Part shown: positions 9,323 through 19,103 of the stretch, piece after piece
Layout of the letters: every line of letters starts with the position of its first letter
How positions within the stretch are numbered: the first letter of the stretch is position 1
DNA from: Asterella californica
Lineage: Eukaryota > Streptophyta > Marchantiopsida > Marchantiales > Aytoniaceae
Length of the DNA: 64,000 bases
Direction: 5' to 3'
Assembly (NCBI GenBank): GCA_036924285.1
Contig: JAYKYS010000016.1
Coordinates: forward strand, 4,650,001-4,714,000
Position numbers and translations under genes: made by a program
The notes under the pieces: generated by a model
Databases searched by the model: none
What the model was told of the DNA's origin: nothing
The model's input: the letters and a program-made list of their open reading frames with translations, nothing else

Positions 9323-11632
9323 ATGTCGATGCATCCGCGAGGCTTGGTGTTACCAGCGGCAGAATTGGCCGAGGCCACTCCTTTTCTCAAGGAGTTGGGT
9401 CTCGACTTCTTCCTGTGGGATTGAAACCTCGCAGATCAAGGGCTTCTGGAGGAAGTGTGGGCAGCGTTACCACCGCGTAACCGTGTACCTGCGAAGGCAG
9501 GAGTAGCTCGGGGAAGACCGTCTTCCTGGACTGAAGACTGGTGGCGTAAGGCGTTTCACAGGCCTGAGTCCGAGAACCGAGGATATTGGTACGAGAAGAA
9601 GATCTTGCCTAGGATTGTGAGTTCATGGCATGTACCTGGGAGCACCACCTGCCTTTTCGTGGAAGACAGGCAGGGGAGGAACGGTTGGAAGATAGAATCT
9701 TACTGGGAGCCGAAGAAGTGCCTCCTGGCGAAGTTATTTCTGCATCTCTCTCCCAAGGGGAAAGCGCAGAAGACAAGATACTTAGGAGATCAGGACGTGG
9801 AGTTCCTGGAATCAGTGTGGGATGACAGAGTACCCATCTACTGGGGCGCGTACATCCACAACTACGTACAGACGGAGCTAGCATACTTGGGTACCCCGGC
9901 GGGAGGACACCTGACGCCCTTCCTCTGCTACTTATATGTAGCCATGGGGGATCTTAGGGAAGATCAGCTGGCAGTGTATGGACCAACGGAGCGACAGGAG
10001 GTGAAGGAAGAGACCTCGGAAGACGATGACCGAGAGGCAGCAGCAACGCCCCCTCCCACTCTGATGCCCCATCTGAGGCCCGGCTCTCACCAGAAGACGC
10101 TTCTGGTGAGGAAAGATGAGTCTAGTGGGTCGGAAGACGCCACGCCACTGAGGAAGATGGGTCCCAGAAGTGTACCGAGGACACCCATCTCCCTCATTCA
10201 CTCAGGATCGGAGTCCGACTCGGAAGAAGACCTGCTGAGTACTCGATCAGAGCAGAAGACTGCTTCTGCAACGCCTGGGAGTCTTCTGAAGACTCCAGAA
10301 GACGAAGGATGGATGGGCGCTCCTGCTGCGATGCGAGGAAGCGCAAGGAAGAGAGCCGCTCCTGCCATGAGGAGTCTTCCACCCCGGAAGATGAGAAGAG
10401 TAGCTTCTTCTCGTGCGCAGAAGATGAAGGCCGTAGTAGTGGAAGAGGCTTCCTTGCCTCTGGAAGACGAAGTCGACACCCATGGAGCGAGTGGTGGAGA
10501 TGAACTTGTCTTCCGCAGGAAGACGACTGGAGGAATTCAGTGCCTACTTCCAGAAGGAGATCCAGCCAGCTATGGAGTTGCTGGAGAGGAGAGCGAGGGC
10601 ACAGGAGAAGCCCTTACAACCTGGATTCGGCCCGCGCACCTTGCTGCGACAGGGGGAGGACCAGAAGAAGACGGAGTCGCTGGAAGCTAGCCTCCGCACT
10701 ACGGAGAAGCTTGCAGTCAGTACAAGGCAGAAGCAGCCGCTTCTGCCAAGGAGCTGGTACAGCTTCGGAAGAGCAACCAGGAATTGCAAGCGCGGGTACA
10801 GCAGCGCAATCAAGAAGTCGCCCGAGTGCGGGAGAAGATCACCGCCCTCGCAGAAGAGCAGACCATATGGAAGACGCAGCGAGAAGCCGCGGAAGCGCGA
10901 GCTGCAGCTGAGAAGACGCAGAGGGAAGCAGCAGAGGCCCGTGCACAGAAGATGTTGGCACAGTCGGTGGAAGCGCTTCGGAAGAAGTTCAACTACACCG
11001 CGGGTAGGAAGTTACTTACCTTAGCTAGAGGATGGGACAGCGAGTCCAGAGCGATGTTGGTGGAATGCCCGGAGAGTATGTTCAGGTACTTGGATAGACA
11101 GATAGAAGGAGTGAAGACACTTTATGGTCTTCCCTCGCTTCCTACACCTGCAACCGCATCTTCCCACGCTCCAGCACCATCGACTGGATCCGGAATGGAG
11201 AAGGAGGAGTTCGATCTCGCTGTGCACTTGGTGGTGACAGCGTTGGAAGACGAGAAGACTCCAGAAGACGCCCCAGAAGACAAGATGTCTTCTGGAAGAT
11301 AGGAAGACGAGCCGTCTTCCCATGTATTCCGCGTGGAGGAAGCGACTTCCTCGGATCCCCATGAGGTCCCCATGGTCCCTAGTCCCGCACCCGTGCCTCA
11401 GAAGACGGAAGAAGCACCGGTCGACTCCGCTTCCCAGAAGACGCTTCTGTCTTCCGAAGCAGAAGCCGAAGCCGAGGAAGACGCAGCAGCAGCGACAGCA
11501 AGAGACGAAGAAGAGGAAGCCACCTCAGTGACACCCGAGGTAACTGCAGGGCTTTCTAGCTTATCAGAAGCCGCATTAGGAGCTCCGATAGGAGCAGATC
11601 AGGTAGAGATTGCCTCCGTGCAATCTGAGTAG
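9323..11632 (+). pseudogene. C1 large coiled-coil protein, broken (unknown function)
   Basis: The product family is unrecognised. The ATG at 9323 is conserved in position in all five C copies in the window. The N-terminal ~210 residues look globular, with Trp/aromatic-rich motifs (DWWRKAFHRP, WKIESYWEPKK, YIHNYVQTEL, GGHLTPFLCYLYVAMGDL). An acidic, Ser/Glu/Asp-rich low-complexity segment follows (GAAGAC encodes Glu-Asp). Next comes a basic stretch, a long Ala/Glu/Lys coiled coil (about 10840-11000) and an acidic tail. Breaks here are TGA at 9422 (Trp in C5), a frameshift near 10480 and TAG at 11300 (Gln in C5). No transposase, RT, integrase or zinc motif is visible. Confidence 0.65.
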
Positions 11633-13268
11633 TTAGTAACTCCATTTCCAAATATAGTAGAATTGAACATGCTATCTTAAGGATGGCAGTTTTCCCATGT
11701 AATATTAGTTAGGACACCATGTGGCAGCATAGGTAGCGTAGGAAGGACAAGGTGGATGACCAATTCGGGCAGGGGAACCGCTTGCATGTGAGGTGACAAC
11801 CTCCTGTCAGCGTCTCTCTCTCCCTGGTGGTCGCCTCCCCTGGTTCTCATGGCAGCAACATAAGTAGGATAGCAGCGTAGGAGAAAGAGCTCTGCCAGTT
11901 CTGCCAGTTATGTAGAATTCTGTAGTAACTGAACATACACACCGATTCTACAGGCAGGTAGGCGAGACACATTAGAGCAGAGACAGTCTTAGCGCACTAC
12001 ACCCGTCGTTGGAAACATACGAATAGTCTTGGAATATATCGGAGGGGTCTGCATACTCGCACCAGCAGTGGGTCGAAGATGTAGATAGAAGTAGTGGACA
12101 GTCTAGGAACAGGGAACGGCATCCTCGTGCAGTCCTGTTGGCTAGGCTGGTGTGTCGAGGAGTAGACGCAGGAAGTAGAGAGAGTGAGCTTCCCAATGCC
12201 ATTGTGACTTCTTCTCGGGGAATAGATTGTGGATTTGAGTGCAGAAGCTTTGTCCATGTCTTCTGGACGGTGGGTTCATTGAATTCGCTCCCAATTGTAC
12301 ATGGGAAGTGTTCTTCTTGAGTGGCGATGACTGTCAGCAGTTGTGGAAGTGTAGCTTGACTCGTTCAGTAGAGCACTTGGGATCTACGTACGAACGGTCT
12401 TCTGGGTAAGGGATCCCAGAAGGCAGAGCAGTCAGAGCAGCGAAGTGAAGAAGAAAGAAGTCTTCTTCCCGCAACAGAAGACGACATCCTCGAGTAGAAG
12501 ACGGTGCAACAGTACTCACGTTTGTTGTCTTCCTCCCCAAACTATTACAAGCAGGGATGGCTTGTTAGTCAGGATCCGGACTAGAAGGCCTGGAATTCCG
12601 GATCGGAATCTTAATTTACTCTTTTCATCTTGTTTTCTCTTGTTTGGCTTTTCTCATCTTCCCCTATCTTCTCCCATCTTCCCCATCTTCTTACCTTCTT
12701 CTAGTGAGTTTCTGATACTTCTATTGAGCTTCCGTGAAGGTGAATGTCGTTGTAGTGCTGCAGGAAGACAACTTCCGTAGGCAGAAGCCTGGGAAGGCTA
12801 CAGGGGGCATACACCATGTGAATGATCTAACCCGTTGAATTGTGAGTGTGAGAATAAGGTGTAACGACCGTTGCTAGTCGACTTCTGCGAAGCAGGACAA
12901 CCTTCTGGAGGTGTGAGAAGACGAGTTGAACCCCCAGAAGACGAGAATCGCTTCGGGAAGACGGTACCGAGAAGACCGGAAGAAGCAATCTGGAAGCAGG
13001 AAGATCGTCTTCCCGCGCTTCTCTGTGAATAGTTGTGTGGTATTGTAATTGGTAGTTGTTTGTTTGGGCCCAGAGCACCATTTGGCGTGTCTGGAAGACG
13101 TGTTGTTTTGTGTGGTTTTGTGAGAAGACGGGATTTCTAGGCAAAACCCGTGTGTTTGTGTGTTTGAACAGATTTTAGAACTTAGAGCAGCGTTACTTGT
13201 GCAAATCCTCTGTGGGAACGATATCTTGTATACTAAATGGGCAAAAGGAGAAATCCTTCGTCACTACA
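11633..13268 (+). other. C1 3' non-coding region
   Basis: I see no gene here. The sequence is closely shared with C5 (52504-54127), and its reverse complement is found in C3 and C2. The last ~110 bases, including GGGAACGATATCTTG and GGGCAAAAGGAGAAATCCT, are the most conserved part and end in CACTACA. Confidence 0.6.
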
Positions 13269-13359
13269 AGAGAGCAGCTCTCAAGAGGTAAACAAGAGGA
13301 GAAAAGTTCAGACATGAGATCATGCCTCTACCAGAGGAGACTATGGAAGAGGTCATATC
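13269..13359 (+). pseudogene. gag: Gypsy B-1 gag fragment between C1 and copia
   Basis: These 91 bases start with the second AGAGA duplication and end with the first ATATC duplication. The gag frame continues in phase from 7320 as Ala-Ala-Leu-Lys-Arg and then meets a TAA at 13289. Beyond it, the same frame stays open up to the copia insertion. The matching part of B-3 is RRAAELSPSVP (near 44745). Confidence 0.75.
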
Positions 13360-13591
13360 TGTTGATATAGTTCCAAGCTCTAGTAGATCGACGGCTACCA
13401 TTAGCCGGAGTGGTTAGGGTTGTTAGAGTTAGTTAGAGGGCTAAACCCACCATTAGGGTTTTCCCTTGTACTCACCTCCACTATATATACAGAGAGAGGC
13501 AAAGCCTCTCTCATCTCATTCCTATTTTTACTTCCTTGTCTACTCGCTCTCTCTCTTCTTGGAGTGTCCTCGAAGTATCGATCTTTCTACA
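13360..13591 (+). repeat. Copia 5' LTR (232 bp)
   Basis: It starts TGTTGATATAG and ends TTTCTACA. It contains a TATA box (TATATATA near 13482), a 6-bp hairpin CGGCTA-CCAT-TAGCCG near 13390, and a 9-bp perfect hairpin at 13492-13512 with an AAA loop just downstream of the TATA box. A CT-rich tract follows. It should drive transcription of the element (known LTR role). Confidence 0.96.
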
Positions 13592-13603
13592 TGGTATCAG
13601 AGC
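13592..13603 (+). promoter_or_regulatory. Copia primer-binding site for initiator tRNA-Met
   Basis: TGGTATCAGAGC follows the 5' LTR directly and is the standard plant complement of the initiator tRNA-Met 3' end, used to prime minus-strand DNA. Confidence 0.95.
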
Positions 13604-14291
13604 TGGTGAGAGTGTGTGTCCCTTGCTGATGAGCAAGATGGAGATTGGAGTACAGGAGAGAGCAGCCGGAGTTGTGCCTGATGTCGAGCACTATCCTGCT
13701 GATGCGTTCGGGTGAGGCGAAACCGTTTCTTTCGCCACTAGAAACTTTGAACGCGATTTCGGAGGCCTAGACGATTTTTTCTCGCTGATTTTTGTCGACC
13801 AGTCCTTTTAAGGCTGTCTTGTTCAGAAGGTGCGAATTGTGTACTAGGCCAAGTTTCAGTCGATTTGGAGATTTCCAGCGGCAGTTTTTCAAACGGATCT
13901 TTTTCGACCAAAACGAAAGTTTTAGGACTTGAGTCCAAAACTAATCCTGTTTCGAATAAGGGTGGGTCCACCCCTAGCTATTTGAAAGGGTGGGCCCACC
14001 CCTAGCTATTTGAAAATTTCTGAAAATTTCAAGGGGTCGCACGCCCATTTTCGACCTCATTTGGTCTAGTTTTCACCTTTCTTGGTGTGTTCTTTCGACG
14101 TTTCCGTCGTGTTTTGTACACCTACAGTTCGCGCACAGGTTCTTTTCTCGTTGTCGCTGCAGGAGGAGTTCGCGGAGTCGCCTCATTGTGACTTGTGACA
14201 ACTCTTGATCACGCGGTGGGGAGAGACGAGTTTCGTGCAGTTTCTGGGAGGTTTTCCGCGTACAGAACAGTGCAATTTCGACATTGCAGCT
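13604..14291 (+). other. Copia leader
   Basis: This is 688 bases of leader between the PBS and the gag start. It contains an imperfect tandem repeat, GGGTGG(G/T)CCACCCCTAGC, near 13960-14010. No confident ORF is seen. Confidence 0.6.
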
Positions 14292-14975
14292 ATGGCGGAG
14301 TCTGTGTCTTTGATCACTGGAGAGAAACTCGACAAGAACAACTACCAAGTGTGGAAGTTCCGGATGAAGACCTTCCTGCAGGGACAAGATCTATGGGATC
14401 TTATCACTGAGGAGGAGAAAGCGCCTGAAGTGCCAATTTCTGATCCGAAATTCAAGGAGTGGAAGAAGCGCTCATATCAGGCTATTCACTACATCGCGCT
14501 GACAGTTTCAGCATCGATGATCGGTCACATCCAGGATTGTGATACGCCCAAGAAAGCTTGGGATGCACTCGTGCATCTGTTTCAATCCGGAACAGAGGCG
14601 CGGAAGCTGCAATTGCTGCAGCAGTTCAATACCGTGAAGAAGGGGTCGATGTGCATAAACGACTATGTGAACGGGGTCAAGCAGCTCGCGGATCAGTTAT
14701 CTTCTGTCAAAGTCGAGATTGATCCCACTGTCTTGATTGGAGCCACATTGCAAGGACTGCCTGCAGAGTACAAACAGTTCATAACATCGATTTCGACCAG
14801 AGAACCTCTTCCGCGGTTTGATGAGCTTGTTCCTATGATGTTAGGAGAGGAGGTGCGCCTACTGGGGAGTTCTACTTCGACGGGTCAGCAAGAATCTGTC
14901 TATTTTGCAGGTTCTGGAGGATCTCGAGGTAGGGGTCGTGGCAAAGGTGCTGGACGTGGACGGGGTCGCGGATAG
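14292..14975 (+). CDS. gag: Copia Gag, cut short by a TAG before the zinc knuckle
   Basis: The ATG at 14292 is followed by MAESVSLITGEKLDKNNYQVW, the normal N-terminus of plant copia Gag (UBN2-type capsid domain). An in-frame ATG upstream (14205) is less likely. The C-terminus is a Gly/Arg-rich tract (GRGRGKGAGRGRGRG). The TAG at 14973-14975 falls in a run of Gln codons, and the same frame goes on to the knuckle CNYCKKQGHNANQC (15057-15098) and pol. As read the protein is 227 residues and lacks its knuckle. The TAG is probably a recent CAG-to-TAG change; readthrough is possible (TAG CAA CAG matches only part of the known leaky context). Confidence 0.88.
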   Translation: MAESVSLITGEKLDKNNYQVWKFRMKTFLQGQDLWDLITEEEKAPEVPISDPKFKEWKKRSYQAIHYIALTVSASMIGHIQDCDTPKKAWDALVHLFQSGTEARKLQLLQQFNTVKKGSMCINDYVNGVKQLADQLSSVKVEIDPTVLIGATLQGLPAEYKQFITSISTREPLPRFDELVPMMLGEEVRLLGSSTSTGQQESVYFAGSGGSRGRGRGKGAGRGRGRG

Positions 14976-17900
14976 CAACAGCAATCGCAGCAGAACCAGC
15001 AGAACCAGCAACAGTCTGGTGGTTCCAACAACAATCAGAGAAGAGCGCCTGGTTCCTGCAACTACTGCAAGAAACAAGGCCACAATGCGAATCAGTGCTA
15101 CAAGAAGCAGAACGATCAGAGACAACACGACAACAACCCCCAACAAGGTAACAGCAACCAGCAAGGCTATGCAGTCACTGAGCATGTCTATTCGGAGCAG
15201 TTGCTGATTACTACGCATCAGAGTTATGCGGCTTTCGAGCCGCAGACTGACTGGGTGATCGACTCCGGCGCCACCAGTCACATGACTCCCCATCGGGAGT
15301 GGTTTACTTCACTCGAGCCTGTGGAGACTCCACAGTTTATGGTCACAGGAGATGACACCAAGCACAAGATCCAGCACAAGGGTAACATTCCACTTGACAT
15401 TCCTGCCTCAACGTTTACTGGTATACGGAATGTCTTACATGTACCTACATTGACTAGAAACCTGCTATCTGTAGGACAGTTGATAGAGCAGGGTCTGCAA
15501 GTGCGCTTCAATAAAGATGGATGCTTTATTGAAGATTCGAATGGCACTGTCATAGCTCGAGGTATCAAGAGTGGTAGGCTGTTTAAACTAGATGCATCTG
15601 CGCCTAAGTTACAGGCTGCCATGTATGGACAGAGTGGTCCAGTAGTGTCTGACATTGACATCTGGCACAAGCGAATTGAGCACATGAACTTTCAGAGGCT
15701 GAAAAGCCTTCCGAGTTCTGACCTGGTTACAGGTCTGCCCAAATTCGAATCCAGTGAGCCCACTGGAGTCTGTGCAGCATGTCAATTCGGCAAGCAAGCT
15801 AGACAGCCCTTTAAGGGATCAGGTAGTAGAGCGAACAAGCTTCTGGAGCTTGTTCACACTGATGTATGGACTGCTTCTCAGCCAAGTATGACCGGTTTCC
15901 AGTACTTCGTGTCGTTCATTGATGATCATTCGCGTTATACTTGGATCTATTTGTTGAGAAACAAGTCCTCTGCCGAAGTACTGTCAGCATTTCAGACTTT
16001 CCGCAAGTTGGTGGAGAAACAGTCTGGAGCATCTATCCTCTGTCTAAGATCTGATGGAGGAGGCGAGTTTCTTTCTGGAGAGTTCGATGCATATCTGCGT
16101 GAGCATGGCATTCGACGCCAGAAGACCTGCAGTTACAGTCCGCAGCAGAACGGGGTTGCGGAGCGCAAGAATCGACACATAGCAGAAGCTACTCGTGCGA
16201 TGTTGAACGAGAAGACCATGCCTAGACCTTACTGGGCAGAAGCTGTTTCATGTGCGGTGTATCTGATGAACCGGACGCCTACAGCGGCAGTCCACAGCAA
16301 GACACCGATGGAGGTCTTCACAGGCAGTAAGCCTGATTACTCTTTCCTTAAAGTTTTCGGATGTATCTGTTATGTGCACATACCTGATGAAAGACGTAAG
16401 AAACTAGATCCGAAAGCAGATAGATGTATCTTCCTTGGTTATGCTTCTGATACGAAAGGATATAGGTGCTACAATCCTTCGTCCAAGCAGTTCTACATCA
16501 GTAGAGATGTCGTTTTTGATGAGCTACAGTCTTGGTTTGCACCTGCACCTGTGATAGCCATCCCTGTACCTACTGTAGAACCAAGGAGTCAGTCCACTGT
16601 AGTACCTCAGAGTAGTACGTTGAGTGGAGGATCTGGAGAAGTCACTGATTCCAGATCAGAATCGGTTGCACATAGAGCTGATGTTAACGCTAGAGTCCAC
16701 TTAACACAGCCTAGTGGAACTAGTGTAGTTTCTACACAGGATGAGCGCGTGCTATTGCAGCGTATGTTTGACTCATCCAGATATGTGGATCTTCCACATC
16801 CAATGGATACTTTGTCCCAGACCTTGGCGTCTACGTCAGATCAGTTGCAAGGGGAGGTGACTAGTGCACCAATTACCTCTCGCAGATCTGAGCGGCCAAA
16901 ACATCCAGTGAGTAGGTATATGCATGAAGGTTTTCTTGCTGCGCACCATGCATATATGGCCAATGTTCTTCAGGAACAGGAACCGAGTTCGCTTGAGGAG
17001 GCGATGCACAAGGCCCAATGGGTAAGTGCTATGGAAGCTGAACTTGCTGCGCTTCATCACCAACAGACTTGGGAGTTGGTAGACTTACCTCAGGGTAAGA
17101 AAGCGATTGGTTGCAGGTGGGTTTTCAAGGTCAAGCGCAACTCGGATGGTACCGTGTGTCGGTACAAGGCCAGATTGGTAGCTAAAGGCTACGCACAGCA
17201 ACATGGAGTGGATTTTGAGGAGACCTTTGCTCCTGTTGCGAAGATGGTGACTATTCGGACAGCAGTTGCAGTTGCAACTCAGAAAGGTTGGAAGATGCAC
17301 CAGATGGACTTCAAGAACGCTTTCCTCAACGGCGATCTTGAGGAGGAGGTCTACATGCAGCAACCTCCTGGTTATGAGGATCCTATGTTCCCTTCCCGTG
17401 TATGTAAGTTACGGAAGGCTCTCTATGGTCTGAAACAAGCACCAAGAGCATGGTATGCAAAGATCAATTCTTATTTGCAGTCTCTTGGGTTCCAGCTTTG
17501 TAGTTCAGACTCTACCTTGTATTCATTGAGAATACGAGACCGGATTGTTGTGATCACCATCTATGTTGATGACTTGATCATTACCGGTAACTTTGAGGAG
17601 CTTATTTCCCAGATCAAGGATCACTTGAAATCCGAGTTCGAGATGATGGACTTAGGAGAACTCAAGTACTTCCTTGCTGTGGAGTTCATTAGAGATGGGA
17701 AGGATGTTTGGCTTGTACAGCGACAGTATGCTCTCAGTATGCTTGAGAGATTTGGTATGCTTGATTGCAAACCCATTGCTACACCATTAGAGCAAGGGGT
17801 AAAGCTAGGAGCAGAGGATGGTGAGTTGTTGGATGATCCACGCATGTACAGACAGATGGTTGGAAGTCTTATCTACCTGACCATCACCAGACCAGACTTG

Positions 17901-18578
17901 AGTTATGCTGTCGGTCTGATTAGTCAGTTCATGCAGTCACCACGGAGACCACACTTTGAGGCTGTCAAGCGGATCCTCCGCTACGTGAAGTTCTCGATGC
18001 AGTACGGACTTCACTATCGATACGGTGGACCATTGTTGTTACATGGCTACACAGATGCTGATTGGGCAGGAAGTGCCGACAGGAGATCCACGTCAGGTTA
18101 CGCTTTTGGACTTGGAAGCGCTGCTATAAGCTGGGCTTCTAAGAAGCAACCCACTGTTGCTTTGTCGTCCACGGAAGCAGAGTATCGAGGAGCAACGAAC
18201 GCAACATGCGAATCGATTTGGCTTCGGTGTCTGCTATCTGATATTGGTGTGGAGTGTACAGATCCTGTTGTTGTATATACAGACAACATTAGCAGCATGA
18301 AGTTAGCTAGTAATCCTGTTTTCCATGCAAGGACGAAGCACATTGAGGTGCACTATCACTTTATTAGAGAGAAGGTCCTTGCAGGAGAGATTGAGCTCAG
18401 TTATGTGAGCACAGGAGATCAGGTTGCCGATATCTTCACTAAGGCGTTGCCTAGAGATAAGTTTGATGCTTTCAGACATTGTCTAGGAGTACAGGATGTA
18501 GAGATGAGCTTGAAGGGGAGTGTTGATATAGTCCCAAGCTCTAGTAGATCGACGGCTACCATTAGCCGGAGTGGTTAG
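14976..18578 (+). CDS. pol: Copia pol: knuckle, protease, integrase, RT, RNase H (intact downstream of the TAG)
   Basis: This is the same frame as gag, with the first in-frame ATG after the TAG at 15201. Numbered from 15201: protease DSG at 21-23, GAG-pre-integrase WHKRIEHMN near 156, zinc-binding C..C near 193, integrase D221, D285 and E321 (a DD35E core), reverse transcriptase YVDD at 788-791, and RNase H starting with the D952 motif YTDADWAG. The C-terminal part has STEAEY and KHIEVHYHFIREK. Every catalytic residue I can check is present. The stop (18576-18578) lies 58 bases inside the 3' LTR, so the last ~19 residues come from LTR sequence. This is the best-preserved coding region in the window. 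Confidence 0.95.
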   Translation, partial: QQQSQQNQQNQQQSGGSNNNQRRAPGSCNYCKKQGHNANQCYKKQNDQRQHDNNPQQGNSNQQGYAVTEHVYSEQLLITTHQSYAAFEPQTDWVIDSGATSHMTPHREWFTSLEPVETPQFMVTGDDTKHKIQHKGNIPLDIPASTFTGIRNVLHVPTLTRNLLSVGQLIEQGLQVRFNKDGCFIEDSNGTVIARGIKSGRLFKLDASAPKLQAAMYGQSGPVVSDIDIWHKRIEHMNFQRLKSLPSSDLVTGLPKFESSEPTGVCAACQFGKQARQPFKGSGSRANKLLELVHTDVWTASQPSMTGFQYFVSFIDDHSRYTWIYLLRNKSSAEVLSAFQTFRKLVEKQSGASILCLRSDGGGEFLSGEFDAYLREHGIRRQKTCSYSPQQNGVAERKNRHIAEATRAMLNEKTMPRPYWAEAVSCAVYLMNRTPTAAVHSKTPMEVFTGSKPDYSFLKVFGCICYVHIPDERRKKLDPKADRCIFLGYASDTKGYRCYNPSSKQFYISRDVVFDELQSWFAPAPVIAIPVPTVEPRSQSTVVPQSSTLSGGSGEVTDSRSESVAHRADVNARVHLTQPSGTSVVSTQDERVLLQRMFDSSRYVDLPHPMDTLSQTLASTSDQLQGEVTSAPITSRRSERPKHPVSRYMHEGFLAAHHAYMANVLQEQEPSSLEEAMHKAQWVSAMEAELAALHHQQTWELVDLPQGKKAIGCRWVFKVKRNSDGTVCRYKARLVAKGYAQQHGVDFEETFAPVAKMVTIRTAVAVATQKGWKMHQMDFKNAFLNGDLEEEVYMQQPPGYEDPMFPSRVCKLRKALYGLKQAPRAWYAKINSYLQSLGFQLCSSDSTLYSLRIRDRIVVITIYVDDLIITGNFEELISQIKDHLKSEFEMMDLGELKYFLAVEFIRDGKDVWLVQRQYALSMLERFGMLDCKPIATPLEQGVKLGAEDGELLDDPRMYRQMVGSLIYLTITRPDLSYAVGLISQFMQSPRRPHFEAVKRILRYVKFSMQYGLHYRYGGPLLLHGYTDADWAGSADRRSTSGYAFGLGSAAISWASKKQPTVALSSTEAEYRGATNATCESIWLRCLLSDIGVECTDPVVVYTDNISSMKLASNPVFHARTKHIEVHYHFIREKVLAGEIELSYVSTGDQVADIFTKALPRDKFDAFRHCLGVQDVEMSLKGSVDIVPSSSRSTATISRSG
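18508..18520 (+). promoter_or_regulatory. Copia polypurine tract
   Basis: A purine-rich stretch with TGAAGGGGAG at its end touches the 3' LTR and would prime plus-strand DNA. It is also coding (Leu-Lys-Gly-Ser). Confidence 0.85.
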
Positions 18579-18752
18579 GGTTGTTAGAGTTAGTTAGAGG
18601 GCTAAACCCACCATTAGGGTTTTCCCTTGTACTCACCTCCACTATATATACAGAGAGAGGCAAAGCCTCTCTCATCTCATTCCTATTTTTACTTCCTTGT
18701 CTACTCGCTCTCTCTCTTCTTGGAGTGTCCTCGAAGTATCGATCTTTCTACA
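18521..18752 (+). repeat. Copia 3' LTR (232 bp)
   Basis: It is identical to the 5' LTR except for one T/C difference near its start, and it is followed by TSD ATATC at 18753-18757. It contains the end of the pol frame. Confidence 0.96.
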
Positions 18753-19103
18753 ATATCCTCTACTCCTGAAAAGTCAGAGAAGAGCAGAGGTAAGGAGAAA
18801 GGTAAATCTCTTTCATACAAGCTTCAGTCTGATATTGAAGTTGCTATAGATCTGAAAGGAGTACTAGAAGAGAGAGTACTCAATGCCAAGATCGAGTTTA
18901 CCTTACGAGAAGTTCTTGGGATTGCCAAGAAGGAGTTTCATGATGTCATTATTGACACCATCAAACGAAAAAGACAATTGGCAGAGGAACCGCTGTGTCT
19001 AATGCATTAGACACAAGGATATCAAAAGAGGAAGAATTAGAACTAGCTCACTGCTGCATCAACCGCAAGGTTCGATTTGAAGATGATAGTGATGACAAGG
19101 TCT
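18753..19103 (+). pseudogene. gag: Gypsy B-1 gag-protease linker fragment
   Basis: This continues the gag frame after the copia insertion. It is Lys/Glu-rich, then matches the B-3 segment with EVLGIAKKEFHDVIIDTIKRK (18907-18969 here; EVLGIAKREFHELIIDIMKRK in B-3). A -1 frame change near 18990 puts the rest (TRISKEEELELAHCCINRK, ending DDSDDKV) in the frame that continues in the protease at 32568. It ends with the first copy of TSD GGTCT (19099-19103). Confidence 0.8.

Larger units (their letters stand above)
7321..13268 (+). mobile_element. Element C1: full-length 5.95-kb element with TGTGGTG/CACTACA ends
   Basis: The ends are set by TSD AGAGA (7316-7320 and 13269-13273) and by the interrupted gypsy B gag frame, which resumes in phase when the element and one TSD are removed. 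Terminal 7-mers TGTGGTG and CACTACA are inverted at 6 of 7 positions; no longer terminal inverted repeat and no LTR pair is seen. It has a 2.0-kb 5' region, one large broken coding region (9323-11632) and a 1.6-kb 3' region. GAAGAC/GTCTTC hexamers occur throughout. TG...CA ends and a 5-bp TSD are LTR-type, so a giant solo LTR is one reading; an undescribed non-autonomous element is the other. Confidence 0.85.
13360..18752 (+). mobile_element. Young, nearly intact Ty1/copia retrotransposon
   Basis: The element has 232-bp LTRs (13360-13591, 18521-18752), TSD ATATC (13355-13359, 18753-18757), an initiator-Met PBS touching the 5' LTR and a purine tract touching the 3' LTR. A single gag-pol frame is interrupted by one TAG. 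Integrase comes before reverse transcriptase, which defines copia. The LTRs differ at one position (T/C at the 13th base), so the insertion is recent. It lies in gypsy B-1 gag. The lineage may be Tork-like, judged only from motif wording. Confidence 0.97.

Noticed and set aside
10540..11024. Arg-rich ORFs overlapping the C1 coding region (10482-11024, 10540-10911)
   Set aside because: They are other-frame readings of the Glu/Lys/Ala coiled-coil DNA. Comparison with C3 and C5 shows which frame is coding in each part.
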